Shown here piece by piece: positions 1 through 8,613 of a stretch of DNA of 64,000 bases. The position numbers were made by a program, and so were the translations under genes. How positions within the stretch are numbered: the stretch's first letter is position 1; each line of letters begins with the position of its first letter. The stretch covers positions 80,060 to 144,059 of the forward strand of contig NVUY01000001.1 of the NCBI GenBank assembly GCA_002733215.1, given 5' to 3'. The stretch comes from Sulfurovum sp. (GTDB lineage: Bacteria; Campylobacterota; Campylobacteria; Campylobacterales; Sulfurovaceae). The notes below the pieces were generated by a model. That model was given only the letters and a program-made list of their open reading frames with translations, had not been told where the DNA came from and ran no database searches.

Positions 1-1187
1 TTTTTATCTTCGATAGGAAGCGTAAAGATCAAACTTGTGCCTTCATTCTCACTCTCTTTGATCAAAAGTTCACCCTCCATCAGATAGGTTAACTCTTTTG
101 AGACATAAAGACCCAAACCTACATATCTCCTGGCTTCCTCATCATAATAAGAATCAAACAGTATCTCTTTGTCTTCTATCTTGACATCTGCATCGATCTT
201 AAATCTTAATTTTAATCCTTCTTTCAGACCTTGTTCAATGACCACTTCAAGTTTGACTTCTCTGTTCTTGGAGTTTTGGATAAAATATTCAAGCAGGTTA
301 ATTAATATTTGCCCCATATGTACTGAATCTGCAAACATCAGTCTTGGCACTTCTTTATCAATATCAAAGATCAATTCTATATCAATTTGCTTATACTTGG
401 TATTGAGAAGTCCGGCAACTTCATTCAATACATGATTAAAGTTAAATACTTCATTTTCTATCACTACTTTTTTAGATTTTAATCGTAAAAAGTTTACCAG
501 ATCTCCGGTCACATCAAGTAACTCATTTTCATTGTATATCACTTTTTCGACGTCTGCATAGAGTGCTGTCTCTTTCACCTTTTCTGCCAATTTATGGGTA
601 TGGGTCATCGCCTCTTTTGCAATGATCTGAATATTTTCACCCATACTGGAGAGTGCTTCATGTTGTTTTTCTTCCAGGTTTTGATGTTTGTTCTGTATAT
701 TTTCATATTCCCGCTTCATACGTTTCATCTGTTCAGAAGAGATAAACATAAAAAAGATACCGATAAAAGCCAAAGCAAAAACAGCTATCCATAATGCCTC
801 ATCCTCTTTTTCTACATAGACCTTTTTTTCAACAATCCGATCCACAGGTTTTGTGACAACTACGGGTTCTTCCTCTTCAAGTATAAATGCCTGAGGGAAA
901 GATTTTTTAAGTCCAAGATAAACCATTGCCAATACATCGTCAGGGTCAAACGGTCCCACTTTAAGCAGGTAAGATGTTTCAACTTTTTTGATCTCTGCAT
1001 GGAACTTCTCTTTGGCAGCTAAAGCCATGATCGTTTTGTCAGTTTTCAAAACAGCGTCATACTGGAGTTTTTTTTCGATGATATTCTCTTTACTGTTCTC
1101 ATCGGTCAAGACAATAAAATTCTCTGTCGCCAGCAACGAAGAGAGCATCGAGATCAGTACTATTAAGATCAAATATACTCTATACAC
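1..1187 (-). CDS. Histidine-kinase-like membrane protein, degenerate, 3' end outside window
   Basis: The reading frame is open through position 1. It starts at GTG 1187, overlapping the upstream stop by 8 bp; an in-frame ATG lies at 1148. A signal/anchor segment is followed by a periplasmic domain with a SPOR-like stretch (YLLKVGPFDPDDVLAM), a membrane segment, a coiled coil and a HATPase_c-like domain. The ATPase domain keeps the G2 motif (GLGLYVSKEL) and GTSLIF, but the N-box reads NLLEYFIQNS with Tyr where the Mg-binding Asn belongs, and the usual DxGxG is DADVKI. No SHELRTP-type H-box is visible. This suggests a pseudokinase or an ATP-independent signalling protein; a divergent active kinase is not excluded. 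Confidence 0.7.
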   Translation of the reverse strand, partial: MYRVYLILIVLISMLSSLLATENFIVLTDENSKENIIEKKLQYDAVLKTDKTIMALAAKEKFHAEIKKVETSYLLKVGPFDPDDVLAMVYLGLKKSFPQAFILEEEEPVVVTKPVDRIVEKKVYVEKEDEALWIAVFALAFIGIFFMFISSEQMKRMKREYENIQNKHQNLEEKQHEALSSMGENIQIIAKEAMTHTHKLAEKVKETALYADVEKVIYNENELLDVTGDLVNFLRLKSKKVVIENEVFNFNHVLNEVAGLLNTKYKQIDIELIFDIDKEVPRLMFADSVHMGQILINLLEYFIQNSKNREVKLEVVIEQGLKEGLKLRFKIDADVKIEDKEILFDSYYDEEARRYVGLGLYVSKELTYLMEGELLIKESENEGTSLIFTLPIEDK

Positions 1188-1746
1188 TGCCTACTCCTAA
1201 TTTCTTGATATCATCTTCTATTTGGTCTTGTTTTATACTAAGTTCTTTTTGTGTTTTTTCCAGGATAACAAGTTTTCTTCTGTTGTAGATGGACAAGGTC
1301 AGTCCTATCACAGCCAGCAGTAGCAGTGCCAGCCACTGTAAGCCTACCTCTTCTAGCAAAAATTCATAGGCTGCATTTCTAGCGACTTTTGCAGGTTCTA
1401 TGTCAGAATTTGAACTTTTCATTTCTGTTTTTTTCTCTGCAATAAAAAAGATATCATGGAACAGCGGTTTCAACAATGACAGTAATTCATGCTTTAACGC
1501 CGATGTCTCAACAGGTTTGATCGTCACAATGGCATAATCACCGAGTGCTTCCATCTCAAGTTTTAACTTGTATTTTTCCTGAAGTTCCATGAGTTTTGGA
1601 TTTTTAATAAAAGAGGTTTTCAGATTCATCAGATTCGCTTGCGTTTTCGATAGATCATTATCTCCACCGATGATCAACTTTCCATGAATACCTTCAGAAA
1701 ACAACATTGTTACAGAAAACAACATGATCATGATCATCTGCATCAT
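1180..1746 (-). CDS. Membrane protein with SPOR-like periplasmic domain, partner of kinase-like gene
   Basis: About 188 aa. I chose ATG 1746 because GGAAGG lies just ahead of it and a signal peptide (MIMIMLFSVTMLF) follows; an ATG at 1788 is also in frame. A periplasmic domain of about 100 residues contains DYAIVTIKPVETSALKHELL, which resembles the equivalent region of the kinase-like protein encoded next. One membrane helix follows at about residues 136-154, then a cytoplasmic coiled coil. The gene overlaps the kinase-like gene by 8 bp, so the two are probably co-translated and may act together. I know no named family; the function is unknown. Confidence 0.65.
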   Translation of the reverse strand: MMQMIMIMLFSVTMLFSEGIHGKLIIGGDNDLSKTQANLMNLKTSFIKNPKLMELQEKYKLKLEMEALGDYAIVTIKPVETSALKHELLSLLKPLFHDIFFIAEKKTEMKSSNSDIEPAKVARNAAYEFLLEEVGLQWLALLLLAVIGLTLSIYNRRKLVILEKTQKELSIKQDQIEDDIKKLGVGSV

Positions 1747-1917
1747 TTTACCTTCCATAGCTTGAATCCCTGTGTAAATATCCGGCATATTATATGTCCA
1801 TTTATTGTTTCATCATAATAGTGTAACATAAGCTTATATGCATATTCCTTCCAAAGCGATAAAATATTAATAGAATAATAGTTATAATAAGAAAATTAAA
1901 TGTTAGGAAGGTACATA

Positions 1918-2880
1918 ATGTCCGCAGCAATCCAATATCCAGATCTCTTTGATAAACTAAAAGCTCAGGTACGTTCAGCAGGTTTACTCAAACGTGTACC
2001 GATTCGTGGCAGTATAGAGATGATCGCTATTCTTGTTTTTGTCATCGTCACACTTGTGACAGCACCTCTATGGAACCCTATACTTTTAGGACTGTTTTTA
2101 ACCCTGCTTTTTACACGTTCCGTCTTTGTATCTCATGATATTTTACACAGGCAGTACTTTAAAAACAAAGCCCTCTCAAAAAAACTCTCTTACCCTTTTT
2201 CAGCGATCATCCTCTCGAACTCATCTTCATGGTGGGATCACAAACACAATGTCAATCACCACACCTACTGTAATATCATAGAAAAAGATGAAGACATCCG
2301 TGCACTCGACGGCGCTTTTACTCCAAATAAAGGGAACAGTCCTTTTATCAGAAAGCATAAACACCTTATCTTTTGGGGAGCGATGTTTTTTATGTTCCCG
2401 GCATTCATCGCACAGTCATACAGCTTTGTCATCAAACGAAAACTCTGGGGTGAGCTTGCACTGATGCTCCTGCACTGGCCGCTGATCTGGGGGACACTGA
2501 TTTACCAGATAGGTGCGTGGCATACACTTATCGTAGCCGTTACACTGGTTTTGGTACTCTCCCCCTGGCTTGCATTTGGGTTTATTACCAATCATCTGGG
2601 ATGTGAGACATTCACTGAAGAAGAAGCCAAAAACTTCTCCTGGATGGAACTGCAGATGAGAGGAAGCCGCTCTTTAAAAGGAGGCTTTTTGGTACATTGG
2701 TTCTATGGCGGGCTCAATACACAGATTGAGCATCACCTTTTTCCCAAAGCACCTCGTTTCAATCTATTGAAAGTACAAAAAATGACAAAAGATTTTGCAA
2801 AAAAATACAATATACCGTATTTTGAAACCACCCCTGTTAGAGCCTATATACAAATAAACAATGCAATAAAAGAATATTAA
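1918..2880 (+). CDS. Fatty acid desaturase
   Basis: A 320-aa inner-membrane di-iron desaturase that introduces a double bond into acyl chains, probably of membrane lipids. The three histidine boxes are present in order: HDILH, HNVNHH and QIEHH, separated by hydrophobic segments that would form the four-helix membrane core. ATG 1918 is chosen because AGGAAGG lies 6 nt upstream; the in-frame ATG at 1900 has no such site. The gene stands alone behind its own promoter region and is followed after 17 bp by the lysine-rich gene. Substrate position specificity cannot be read from the sequence. Confidence 0.9.
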   Translation: MSAAIQYPDLFDKLKAQVRSAGLLKRVPIRGSIEMIAILVFVIVTLVTAPLWNPILLGLFLTLLFTRSVFVSHDILHRQYFKNKALSKKLSYPFSAIILSNSSSWWDHKHNVNHHTYCNIIEKDEDIRALDGAFTPNKGNSPFIRKHKHLIFWGAMFFMFPAFIAQSYSFVIKRKLWGELALMLLHWPLIWGTLIYQIGAWHTLIVAVTLVLVLSPWLAFGFITNHLGCETFTEEEAKNFSWMELQMRGSRSLKGGFLVHWFYGGLNTQIEHHLFPKAPRFNLLKVQKMTKDFAKKYNIPYFETTPVRAYIQINNAIKEY

Positions 2881-2897
2881 TCAAAAAAGGAGAGATC

Positions 2898-3689
2898 ATG
2901 GAAATCATCAAGAGTATTGGAAAGTTGTTCAAAAAAGCAAAAGCAAAAATTTTAAGTGTAGGCGCGCCAGCGGAAGAAGAAGTGGACTACAATAGAGTAG
3001 TACAAAGAGAAGTTCCCAAGGAGAGTGCTGAAAAACCCACAGTTGTAGCTGCTATAGACAAAGTAGAACATGAAGAAGATATTGAGTTTGGCAAAGGCAC
3101 AGAAACCCCTCCTCCTAAAATGCCTGCCAAGGAAAAAGCTGTAAGTAAAAAAACTGCCGTGAAAAAAAGTGAAACAAAAACAACAAGTGCAAAAAAACCT
3201 TCTCCTAAAAAAACAACGGAAAAGAAAACTACCAGTGATAAAAAAACTGCTTCAAAAAAATCTACTCCAAAAAAAGCTTCTGCAAAGACAAGCACCGTAA
3301 AAACTGAAGCAAAGAAGAGTACAGAAAAAAAGACTTCAAAAAAAGCAGCTGGTACAAAAAAGTCGGAAAAGCTCGCACTGTATGCCAAAGATATTAAAAA
3401 ACACTATGGTAAAGTGGACAGTGACTTTTTAGAGATCATTGTTAAAAACCTGGGATCTTCCATCTACAAAAAAGATGCTGAACTTGTCTCCTGTTCCGAT
3501 CCCAAAGAACTTGACACGGTACGAAAAAACTTCCTCATGAAAAAACTCAGTATAGATGCAAGTCAGAAAGTACTTGATGCAGCCATACAGGATGTCTGCG
3601 AAGAGTTAAAAGAAACAAAGATAAAATACCGTGCTACCTTCTACTACAGCTTGGCTAAAAAGTTTAAAAAAGAGTCTGTGCTTAGTTAA
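2898..3689 (+). CDS. Histone-H1-like lysine-rich protein fused to DUF2853 domain
   Basis: 263 aa with a strong ribosome site (AAAGGAGAG). Residues 1-70 are mixed. Residues about 75-155 are a low-complexity Lys/Ala/Ser/Thr tract built from short KK-containing units such as KKTAVKKS and KKASAK, like histone H1 or bacterial Hc1-type tails. Residues about 158-263 match the DUF2853 family ([51 protein letters not shown]), which is usually a stand-alone protein of about 100 residues. The basic tail suggests DNA, RNA or polyphosphate binding, but that is inference. It may be co-transcribed with the desaturase. Confidence 0.75.
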   Translation: MEIIKSIGKLFKKAKAKILSVGAPAEEEVDYNRVVQREVPKESAEKPTVVAAIDKVEHEEDIEFGKGTETPPPKMPAKEKAVSKKTAVKKSETKTTSAKKPSPKKTTEKKTTSDKKTASKKSTPKKASAKTSTVKTEAKKSTEKKTSKKAAGTKKSEKLALYAKDIKKHYGKVDSDFLEIIVKNLGSSIYKKDAELVSCSDPKELDTVRKNFLMKKLSIDASQKVLDAAIQDVCEELKETKIKYRATFYYSLAKKFKKESVLS

Positions 3690-3925
3690 GTATCCTGCTC
3701 TCGTTTACTTAACATTTGAAGATATAACTCTTCTACCTTGGCTCTGGCCCAGGGTGTCTTGCGTAAAAACTTCAAACATGATTTTATACTTGGATCATAT
3801 TGAAAACAGTTTATATTGATAAGTTAGGTCAGGAGTTCCCAACCATACCTTTCATGTAACTCTTCAAGTATCTGCTGAAGCTTTATACCGTGCATTGGGT
3901 TATTTTTATGTTCATCATTTGTCAT
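3686..3925 (-). pseudogene. VF530/DUF2132 family gene interrupted by an in-frame stop
   Basis: The reverse strand reads a complete VF530-type small protein: ATG 3925, [26 protein letters not shown], a TAA stop at about 3827-3829, then in the same frame [34 protein letters not shown] and a terminal TAA at 3686-3688. VF530 proteins are small DNA-binding-like proteins of about 75 residues with exactly this order of motifs, so one nonsense codon breaks an otherwise intact gene. The 3' end overlaps the convergent DUF2853 gene by 3-4 bp. A sequencing error is possible. This gene accounts for most of the space between 3690 and 4069. Confidence 0.75.
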
Positions 3926-4037
3926 ATGACATCATACCCTATTTTATCCCAAGAAAATAACTTAAAAAGTGTTTTAAACGTAGAACCATGTTGTCACGAA
4001 AAAGCTGTGAGTATATCTAATCGCCCCCTACATATGC

Positions 4038-4043
4038 TATAAT
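4038..4043 (+). promoter_or_regulatory. -10 box for smpB
   Basis: TATAAT lies in an AT-rich stretch about 26 bp upstream of the smpB start. A 12-base half-element, ATCGCCCCCTAC (about 4020-4031), also found at the ftsW stop codon, lies directly before it. Confidence 0.5.
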
Positions 4044-4069
4044 TCCTTAAATATATACAAAGGATGGAT

Positions 4070-4534
4070 GTGAGTATTAACATCGTTGCACAAAATAAAA
4101 AAGCCAGACATGACTATGAGATACTTGAAAAGTTTGAAGCAGGCATTGTGCTTGCCGGTGCGGAAGTCAAAGCACTGCGTGCCAAACGTGCGAACCTTGC
4201 TGATGCTTTCTGTCGTTTCATTCAGGGTGAGCTACATATCATGAATACACACATCGCACACTTGGAAACAACCAATAGAAACTATGTACCGGACACGAGA
4301 ACACCCAGAAAACTGCTTTTACATAAAAAACAGTTGGAAAAACTCTATGCAAAGGTTCATAAAGACGGATTGACAATTGTGCCACTCATGATATACTTTA
4401 ATGAACGAAATTTTGCCAAAGTCAGCATTGCCCTTGCAAAAGGGAAACAACTACATGATAAACGTGCCGATATGAAAGCAAAGACTCTTGACAGAGAAGC
4501 ACACTCTGCCATGAAAAACAGGAGTTATGAATGA
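4070..4534 (+). CDS. smpB: SsrA-binding protein SmpB
   Basis: 154 aa. SmpB binds tmRNA (SsrA) and brings it to stalled ribosomes for trans-translation. The family signature is intact: VAQNKKARHDYEI, an OB-fold core with GAEVKALRAKRANL and a basic C-terminus with KGKQLHDKRADMK. GTG 4070 is preferred because AAGGA lies 5 nt upstream and the family N-terminus is xSINIVAQNKKA; ATG 4064 overlaps the ribosome site. It overlaps the next gene by ATGA, so the two are translationally coupled. The tmRNA gene itself is not in the window. Confidence 0.95.
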   Translation: MSINIVAQNKKARHDYEILEKFEAGIVLAGAEVKALRAKRANLADAFCRFIQGELHIMNTHIAHLETTNRNYVPDTRTPRKLLLHKKQLEKLYAKVHKDGLTIVPLMIYFNERNFAKVSIALAKGKQLHDKRADMKAKTLDREAHSAMKNRSYE

Positions 4535-5010
4535 AATATTTAAATGAACTTTTAATACCTTTCCAGAGTACCGTACTTGGCACACTTGGTGATAATAGCT
4601 ACCCATTTAGCTCTTATGCCCCTTTTTACTATGATGGTGAAGTCGTCTATGTATTTATTTCCGATATTGCCACCCATGCTAAAAATATGCAAGCCAGACC
4701 TAAAGCCTCTGCATTTTTTATAGAAGATGAGCACATAACAGAAAATATTTTTAAACGTAAACGTATCTCTTTGCAATGTGATGTCTCAAAAGTTTCCAAA
4801 GATGATGCTTCTTTTGAACCTGTCATGGAAGCCTTTGTCTCCAAACAGGGAGAGACACTCACGATGCTTATGGGCATGGGAGATTTTAACCTCTATGTGC
4901 TCACTCCCATCTATGGAGAGGCGACCTTCGGCTTTGGTGAAGCCTACAACATAGGTGGAGAGAAGATGAATCAACTTGTCACAAGAACAGGTGACAGCGG
5001 TCACAAATAA
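4531..5010 (+). CDS. Pyridoxamine 5'-phosphate oxidase-fold protein, HugZ-like
   Basis: 159 aa, starting inside the smpB stop (ATGA). The fold is the split-barrel flavin/haem-binding type: FQSTVLGTLGDNSYPFSSYAPF at the N-terminus, then RISLQCDV, and a C-terminus of GEATFGFGEAYNI followed by GGxxMNQL and a final GHK. This C-terminal pattern resembles HugZ/ChuZ haem-degrading proteins of Helicobacter and Campylobacter, but the protein is shorter than HugZ (about 250 aa), so a general FMN- or haem-binding role is the safer call. Coupling to smpB appears positional. Confidence 0.7.
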   Translation: MKYLNELLIPFQSTVLGTLGDNSYPFSSYAPFYYDGEVVYVFISDIATHAKNMQARPKASAFFIEDEHITENIFKRKRISLQCDVSKVSKDDASFEPVMEAFVSKQGETLTMLMGMGDFNLYVLTPIYGEATFGFGEAYNIGGEKMNQLVTRTGDSGHK

Positions 5011-5013
5011 AGA

Positions 5014-5937
5014 CTATTTTGTAAACTTTCTCTTTTCTGCCAGCCTCTCATAAGAAGAAATATAGTTCGTCTCTTTTTTCTTTTTTACTCTCTCTTTGCG
5101 TTTATCAAGAAGTATGTTATGCCTATTGGGAGTGAGTAGTCTATTTTGTTTTACGCGTTTCCATCGTGATACTTTTTGATAGCCTATAAAACGATAGATA
5201 CTCCTTTGTATCTTTCTAACCAGCCATTTTAAAAATCTTTTTACCGGGATATGAAATACTCTTTCCAGAAAAAACTCCACCCATCGAAAGAATGTGACAA
5301 AAAAAACTGAGATTTTAGTAAGTCCTTTTGCTAAAAAAGGTACTTTTTCCATCCATGACAATAACCAGACGAAGATCAGCACTTCCACAATGGGAGCGAT
5401 CCAGCTTCCCCATAAATAATCGCTAAAGAAATAGACTACGACCGTACCCACTTTAAGAAAGAGGAGAAGCAGAAAACTCCAAAATTTTGCGAGAAATACT
5501 TTCATAGCAAGCATTCCACCCATGAACTTTCCTATAAAACCCAATGAGCCTAAAAACACAAAGCCCGCCATGATCTGTTTTACGATCGGGAAATTGTTAA
5601 AATTCTTTTTGACATACTCTATCAAACGTTTGATATCTTCTGCAATATGATCAAAAAAATGTATTTTGAAATTGTGTGTGATCACTTTTTCTATGACATA
5701 ACGTTTTCCCAAACCTGTCGCAGAGAGAAAGGCGATTTTTTTAAGGAAAAGTGTCAAGATAAACTTTCCTTTTACAAGGAAGAATGCTGCCAAAAGGGTT
5801 AAAAGATTTTCTTTTAAAAAATGATATATACTAAGCCCGGAGGTAAGGACATGCGTACGACTCTCTTCGATACTGAACACAACAATGACAGTAAGAAGGA
5901 CTGAGGGTAAGACCCATGTAAGAATTCTATTTTTCAT
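5014..5937 (-). CDS. Membrane protein of unknown function (membrane pair, second gene)
   Basis: 307 aa, not recognised. An N-terminal helix (about residues 8-24) and a second hydrophobic segment are followed by a basic loop, then three or four closely spaced helices (about 120-200). The C-terminal 60 residues are very basic (RKERVKKKKETNY) and probably cytoplasmic. It lies 7 bp after the stop of the gene at 5945-6520, which has a similar build, so the two form an operon and probably one complex. No enzyme motif is visible. It ends 3 bp from the convergent HugZ-like gene. Confidence 0.6.
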   Translation of the reverse strand: MKNRILTWVLPSVLLTVIVVFSIEESRTHVLTSGLSIYHFLKENLLTLLAAFFLVKGKFILTLFLKKIAFLSATGLGKRYVIEKVITHNFKIHFFDHIAEDIKRLIEYVKKNFNNFPIVKQIMAGFVFLGSLGFIGKFMGGMLAMKVFLAKFWSFLLLLFLKVGTVVVYFFSDYLWGSWIAPIVEVLIFVWLLSWMEKVPFLAKGLTKISVFFVTFFRWVEFFLERVFHIPVKRFLKWLVRKIQRSIYRFIGYQKVSRWKRVKQNRLLTPNRHNILLDKRKERVKKKKETNYISSYERLAEKRKFTK

Positions 5938-5944
5938 TGCAGAT

Positions 5945-6520
5945 TTATTTTCTTAAAGAACCCTTCACTGCAGCGTAAAGACCTTTGAGTTTTTCCATAA
6001 AGGGACTTTTACCCGAAAAATATTTTGCTTTAACCCCTAGCATATACGCTTTCACACTTGTCTTGATCTTTTTTAAACGCTCCATCGTCTTGATATACAT
6101 TTCCCGGGTCTTCAACCAGTCAATAGCTCGCATGATCCAATCATACACCCATTTAAACCAGCCAAACTGCATAAGTTTATCTTCTGTCACTCTAAATACC
6201 CAGAAAGTAAAAGCTGCTATAGGTATCTTAGATACGTAAAATAAAAAACCCAATAAGATTTGTCCACTCACAAAAAGAATACCTGCATACAATCCAAGTG
6301 TTTGAACCATAGCAAGTAAGACAATAAATACAATGAGTAGCACATACGCGTTCGTTTTATGAAGTTGTATTTCTACTTTTTGTAAAATTTTAAAAGAATG
6401 CACAAATTCATAAATAGGTTTAGCAATACCCTCCCAGATCAACTCTTCAAAGATGATATAAATGAGTACAAAGATGAGTTGTAAAAGTAAAATGAGTTTG
6501 TTTTTCATGGTTGAAAGCAT
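5945..6520 (-). CDS. Membrane protein of unknown function (membrane pair, first gene)
   Basis: 191 aa, not recognised. Helices lie at about residues 8-27 and 58-110, followed by an amphipathic, basic C-terminal half (WLKTREMYIKTMERLKKI). ATG 6520 is supported by AGGAT 8 nt upstream. The region just ahead (6530-6560) is AT-rich with TATAAT-like sequences and is the likely promoter of the two-gene operon. The alternating helices and basic amphipathic segments resemble the downstream partner. Confidence 0.6.
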   Translation of the reverse strand: MLSTMKNKLILLLQLIFVLIYIIFEELIWEGIAKPIYEFVHSFKILQKVEIQLHKTNAYVLLIVFIVLLAMVQTLGLYAGILFVSGQILLGFLFYVSKIPIAAFTFWVFRVTEDKLMQFGWFKWVYDWIMRAIDWLKTREMYIKTMERLKKIKTSVKAYMLGVKAKYFSGKSPFMEKLKGLYAAVKGSLRK

Positions 6521-6613
6521 GGAAATATCCTATAATATTTTAAGTGGATATTATAGCTTAAGTATTATTGAATCAGATAGAAATACTGTGCGAAATATCA
6601 TTTCAACACAAGG

Positions 6614-7387
6614 TTATTTATCTATTCTGTGAAAGTCATTTACATATCTCAATTCTACAGTTTCTTTCATGATATAGTGACCAATATAAAGAATATAGTA
6701 AGGGTAAAGCAAAATACCAACTATAGGGATAAGTGTCAATAAAAAACAAAAACCTGTCCTACTTTTTAGTTCTGACCAGTTAACACGTTTGAGTTTTCTA
6801 TACTCTTTTGATGTATTAATCTCACTTGAAACGTCAAAAACTATCGTTTTATGGAAGAAATAATAAATAGGTACAAATATCAAAATATTGATCGCAGGAA
6901 TGAAATATGTGGGGGACAGTACAAGAAACAATAAAAGAAATATTACAATAGTCTTCATATAAAAAATGATTGTATGCACTATGCCCATTCCCCTTAATTC
7001 AATGCCAGGATAATATTTTTTTTGTATATGCCTGATTAGAATTACATTAAAAAAACTTATCACAAAAGCATACACAGCAAAAAACAAATAATAGCTGATT
7101 ATTCCCAAGCCAAAATATATAAGAAAATGGAGTATTATCATCATTATTTTATGCTCTAATATAAATGACAGAAAGGGATAGGTTTCCATTTTTTGTAGTA
7201 TATCTTCTGCCATTGTAGTAAATACTGTTGGTATAGAATATTTCAATTCTCCAATATTATCAAAGAGTAAATATAAAGAGGAATATATAATTACTAGCGT
7301 AAAAAGAAGACTCATAAAACTAAGGAAGAGAACCTTTGGTGACATAAAATCATCAAAGGCTTGAAGCATATAATTTTGCCTAGGCAT
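6614..7387 (-). CDS. EI24/CysZ-like membrane protein
   Basis: 257 aa with about six hydrophobic segments in the pattern of EI24-domain proteins (the family that includes the sulfate transporter CysZ): a helical pair near the N-terminus, then FFAVYAFVISFFNVILIRHI, a mid-protein pair and a C-terminal FCFLLTLIPIVGILLYPYY segment. It overlaps the upstream OB-fold gene by 8 bp and is the last gene of a four-gene operon (9450 to 6614). The substrate is unknown. The sulfate link of CysZ should not be assumed, because no sulfur-assimilation gene is nearby. Confidence 0.65.
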   Translation of the reverse strand: MPRQNYMLQAFDDFMSPKVLFLSFMSLLFTLVIIYSSLYLLFDNIGELKYSIPTVFTTMAEDILQKMETYPFLSFILEHKIMMIILHFLIYFGLGIISYYLFFAVYAFVISFFNVILIRHIQKKYYPGIELRGMGIVHTIIFYMKTIVIFLLLFLVLSPTYFIPAINILIFVPIYYFFHKTIVFDVSSEINTSKEYRKLKRVNWSELKSRTGFCFLLTLIPIVGILLYPYYILYIGHYIMKETVELRYVNDFHRIDK

Positions 7388-7844
7388 ACTTATTTTTTAA
7401 TGCATATGAATCTGTCGTTACCAATATATAATTTTTATACATATAATACCCTGTACCAATAAGATAAATAATCCAACCCAGTATTGGTATAAGTGCTAGC
7501 ATAGTTATGACAAAATGTATTAATGTTGGAACAATAGTTTTTTCTATAGGCTGTTTTGCCAAAACAAGCCGTGAAACGAATGTACCAATAAAGCCAAAGA
7601 AAAAAGTAATCCCGATTGCTAGAAGTCCCATCAGTGCATCATTATTTTCCGCCACCTTATCGGTAATTTGGTAGATTTCTTTTGCTGTCCCATCTTCTCC
7701 CATATCAAAATCTACTTTAGTTTCTTTTTGTGGTGCAACACTTTCTTTCCAATCAACTTTTGAAAACTTGTATCTCTTACCATCATCTCCAGAAACTGTA
7801 CCCGTGTTATTTGTTATGTCAAAACCTAAAATTTTTCCTGTCAT
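7380..7844 (-). CDS. Membrane protein with N-terminal cold-shock-like OB domain
   Basis: 154 aa. Residues 1-60 read like a cold-shock/OB fold (GKILGFDITNNTGTVSGDDG, RYKFSKVDW, VDFDMGEDGTAKEIY). Residues about 70-140 hold two or three membrane helices (LMGLLAIGITFFFGFIGTF and FVITMLALIPILGWIIYLIG). Proteins pairing a nucleotide- or RNA-binding-like OB domain with a membrane domain are known but have no assigned role. The gene overlaps the EI24-like gene by 8 bp and follows the secreted protein gene after 14 bp, so an envelope function is likely by context. Confidence 0.6.
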   Translation of the reverse strand: MTGKILGFDITNNTGTVSGDDGKRYKFSKVDWKESVAPQKETKVDFDMGEDGTAKEIYQITDKVAENNDALMGLLAIGITFFFGFIGTFVSRLVLAKQPIEKTIVPTLIHFVITMLALIPILGWIIYLIGTGYYMYKNYILVTTDSYALKNKYA

Positions 7845-7858
7845 TTTTTCTCTCTTTA

Positions 7859-8602
7859 CTATTTGCTTGTATTATTCTCATCAGAGAGACTATCGCTGAT
7901 ATTCTCAAAATCCACTTTTTTCAAAATATGTTTTTGTTTCTTGTCCATAAATTCAACAGATTTCAATTTACCTGTGAATTTGATAGTCATATCCTGACCA
8001 TTAGGTTTAAACTCATTAACCTCTTTAAAGTTAGTTATCGTATAGATGTAATGTGCAATAAGCTTACGGTCTATATTCCCATATTTGTCTTTTCTAAGTT
8101 TTATAAATTTCTTAGCTTCATCTTTTGTCATAGCCAAAAAATTTACCTCATCCGTTGCATTTTCAAAAACAAGTTTTGAGTTACTATAATAATGTACCAA
8201 GTCACCTTTACCTGCATACTGCATAAATGTGCCCTCTGATAAAGCTTCTATAGGAAATGTTTTTGACTTAAAATCATACTTGCCAAACTTAGAACTCAAA
8301 AAAAGATGAAACTCTGTATCTTTTGTGAAAGGCTTTACTTTTTCTAATTTCTTTTTAAAGTTATTAAATGCCCACTCTTTGGCATCATTAAATTCAAATT
8401 CATCATTTTGTACTTTTCTATATTTACTTTGGTAATCTTTTTGAAGTACCCAAAGTCCAAATTCATCAGAGTCATAAAGATCAATTTTATCTTTTACGAT
8501 GAGTGCTCCAAAATGCTCTACTAACATTTTATCTTGAAGGTTTAATTCTTCACCTAATAGAGGGATTATCCCTACTAAAAGTATTAATAATATTTTTTTC
8601 AT
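7859..8602 (-). CDS. Secreted protein of unknown function, possibly DUF4852
   Basis: About 247 aa. ATG 8602 is chosen because AAGGAG lies 6 nt upstream; the in-frame GTG at 8620 lies inside the end of the upstream gene. An N-terminal signal peptide (KKILLILLVGIIPLLG) precedes a polar, Lys-rich periplasmic domain with EFGLWVLQKDY, AKEWAFNNFKKKL and a C-terminal beta-rich KSVEFMDKKQKHILKKVDF. The overall look recalls the DUF4852 family, but I hold that weakly. It is the second gene of the 9450-6614 operon. Confidence 0.55.
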   Translation of the reverse strand: MKKILLILLVGIIPLLGEELNLQDKMLVEHFGALIVKDKIDLYDSDEFGLWVLQKDYQSKYRKVQNDEFEFNDAKEWAFNNFKKKLEKVKPFTKDTEFHLFLSSKFGKYDFKSKTFPIEALSEGTFMQYAGKGDLVHYYSNSKLVFENATDEVNFLAMTKDEAKKFIKLRKDKYGNIDRKLIAHYIYTITNFKEVNEFKPNGQDMTIKFTGKLKSVEFMDKKQKHILKKVDFENISDSLSDENNTSK

Positions 8603-8613
8603 TCTATATCTCC

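Noticed and set aside
2987-3388. 133-codon frame opposite the lysine-rich gene
   Set aside because: The Phe/Leu-rich sequence is only the complement of Lys-rich AAA/AAG codons.
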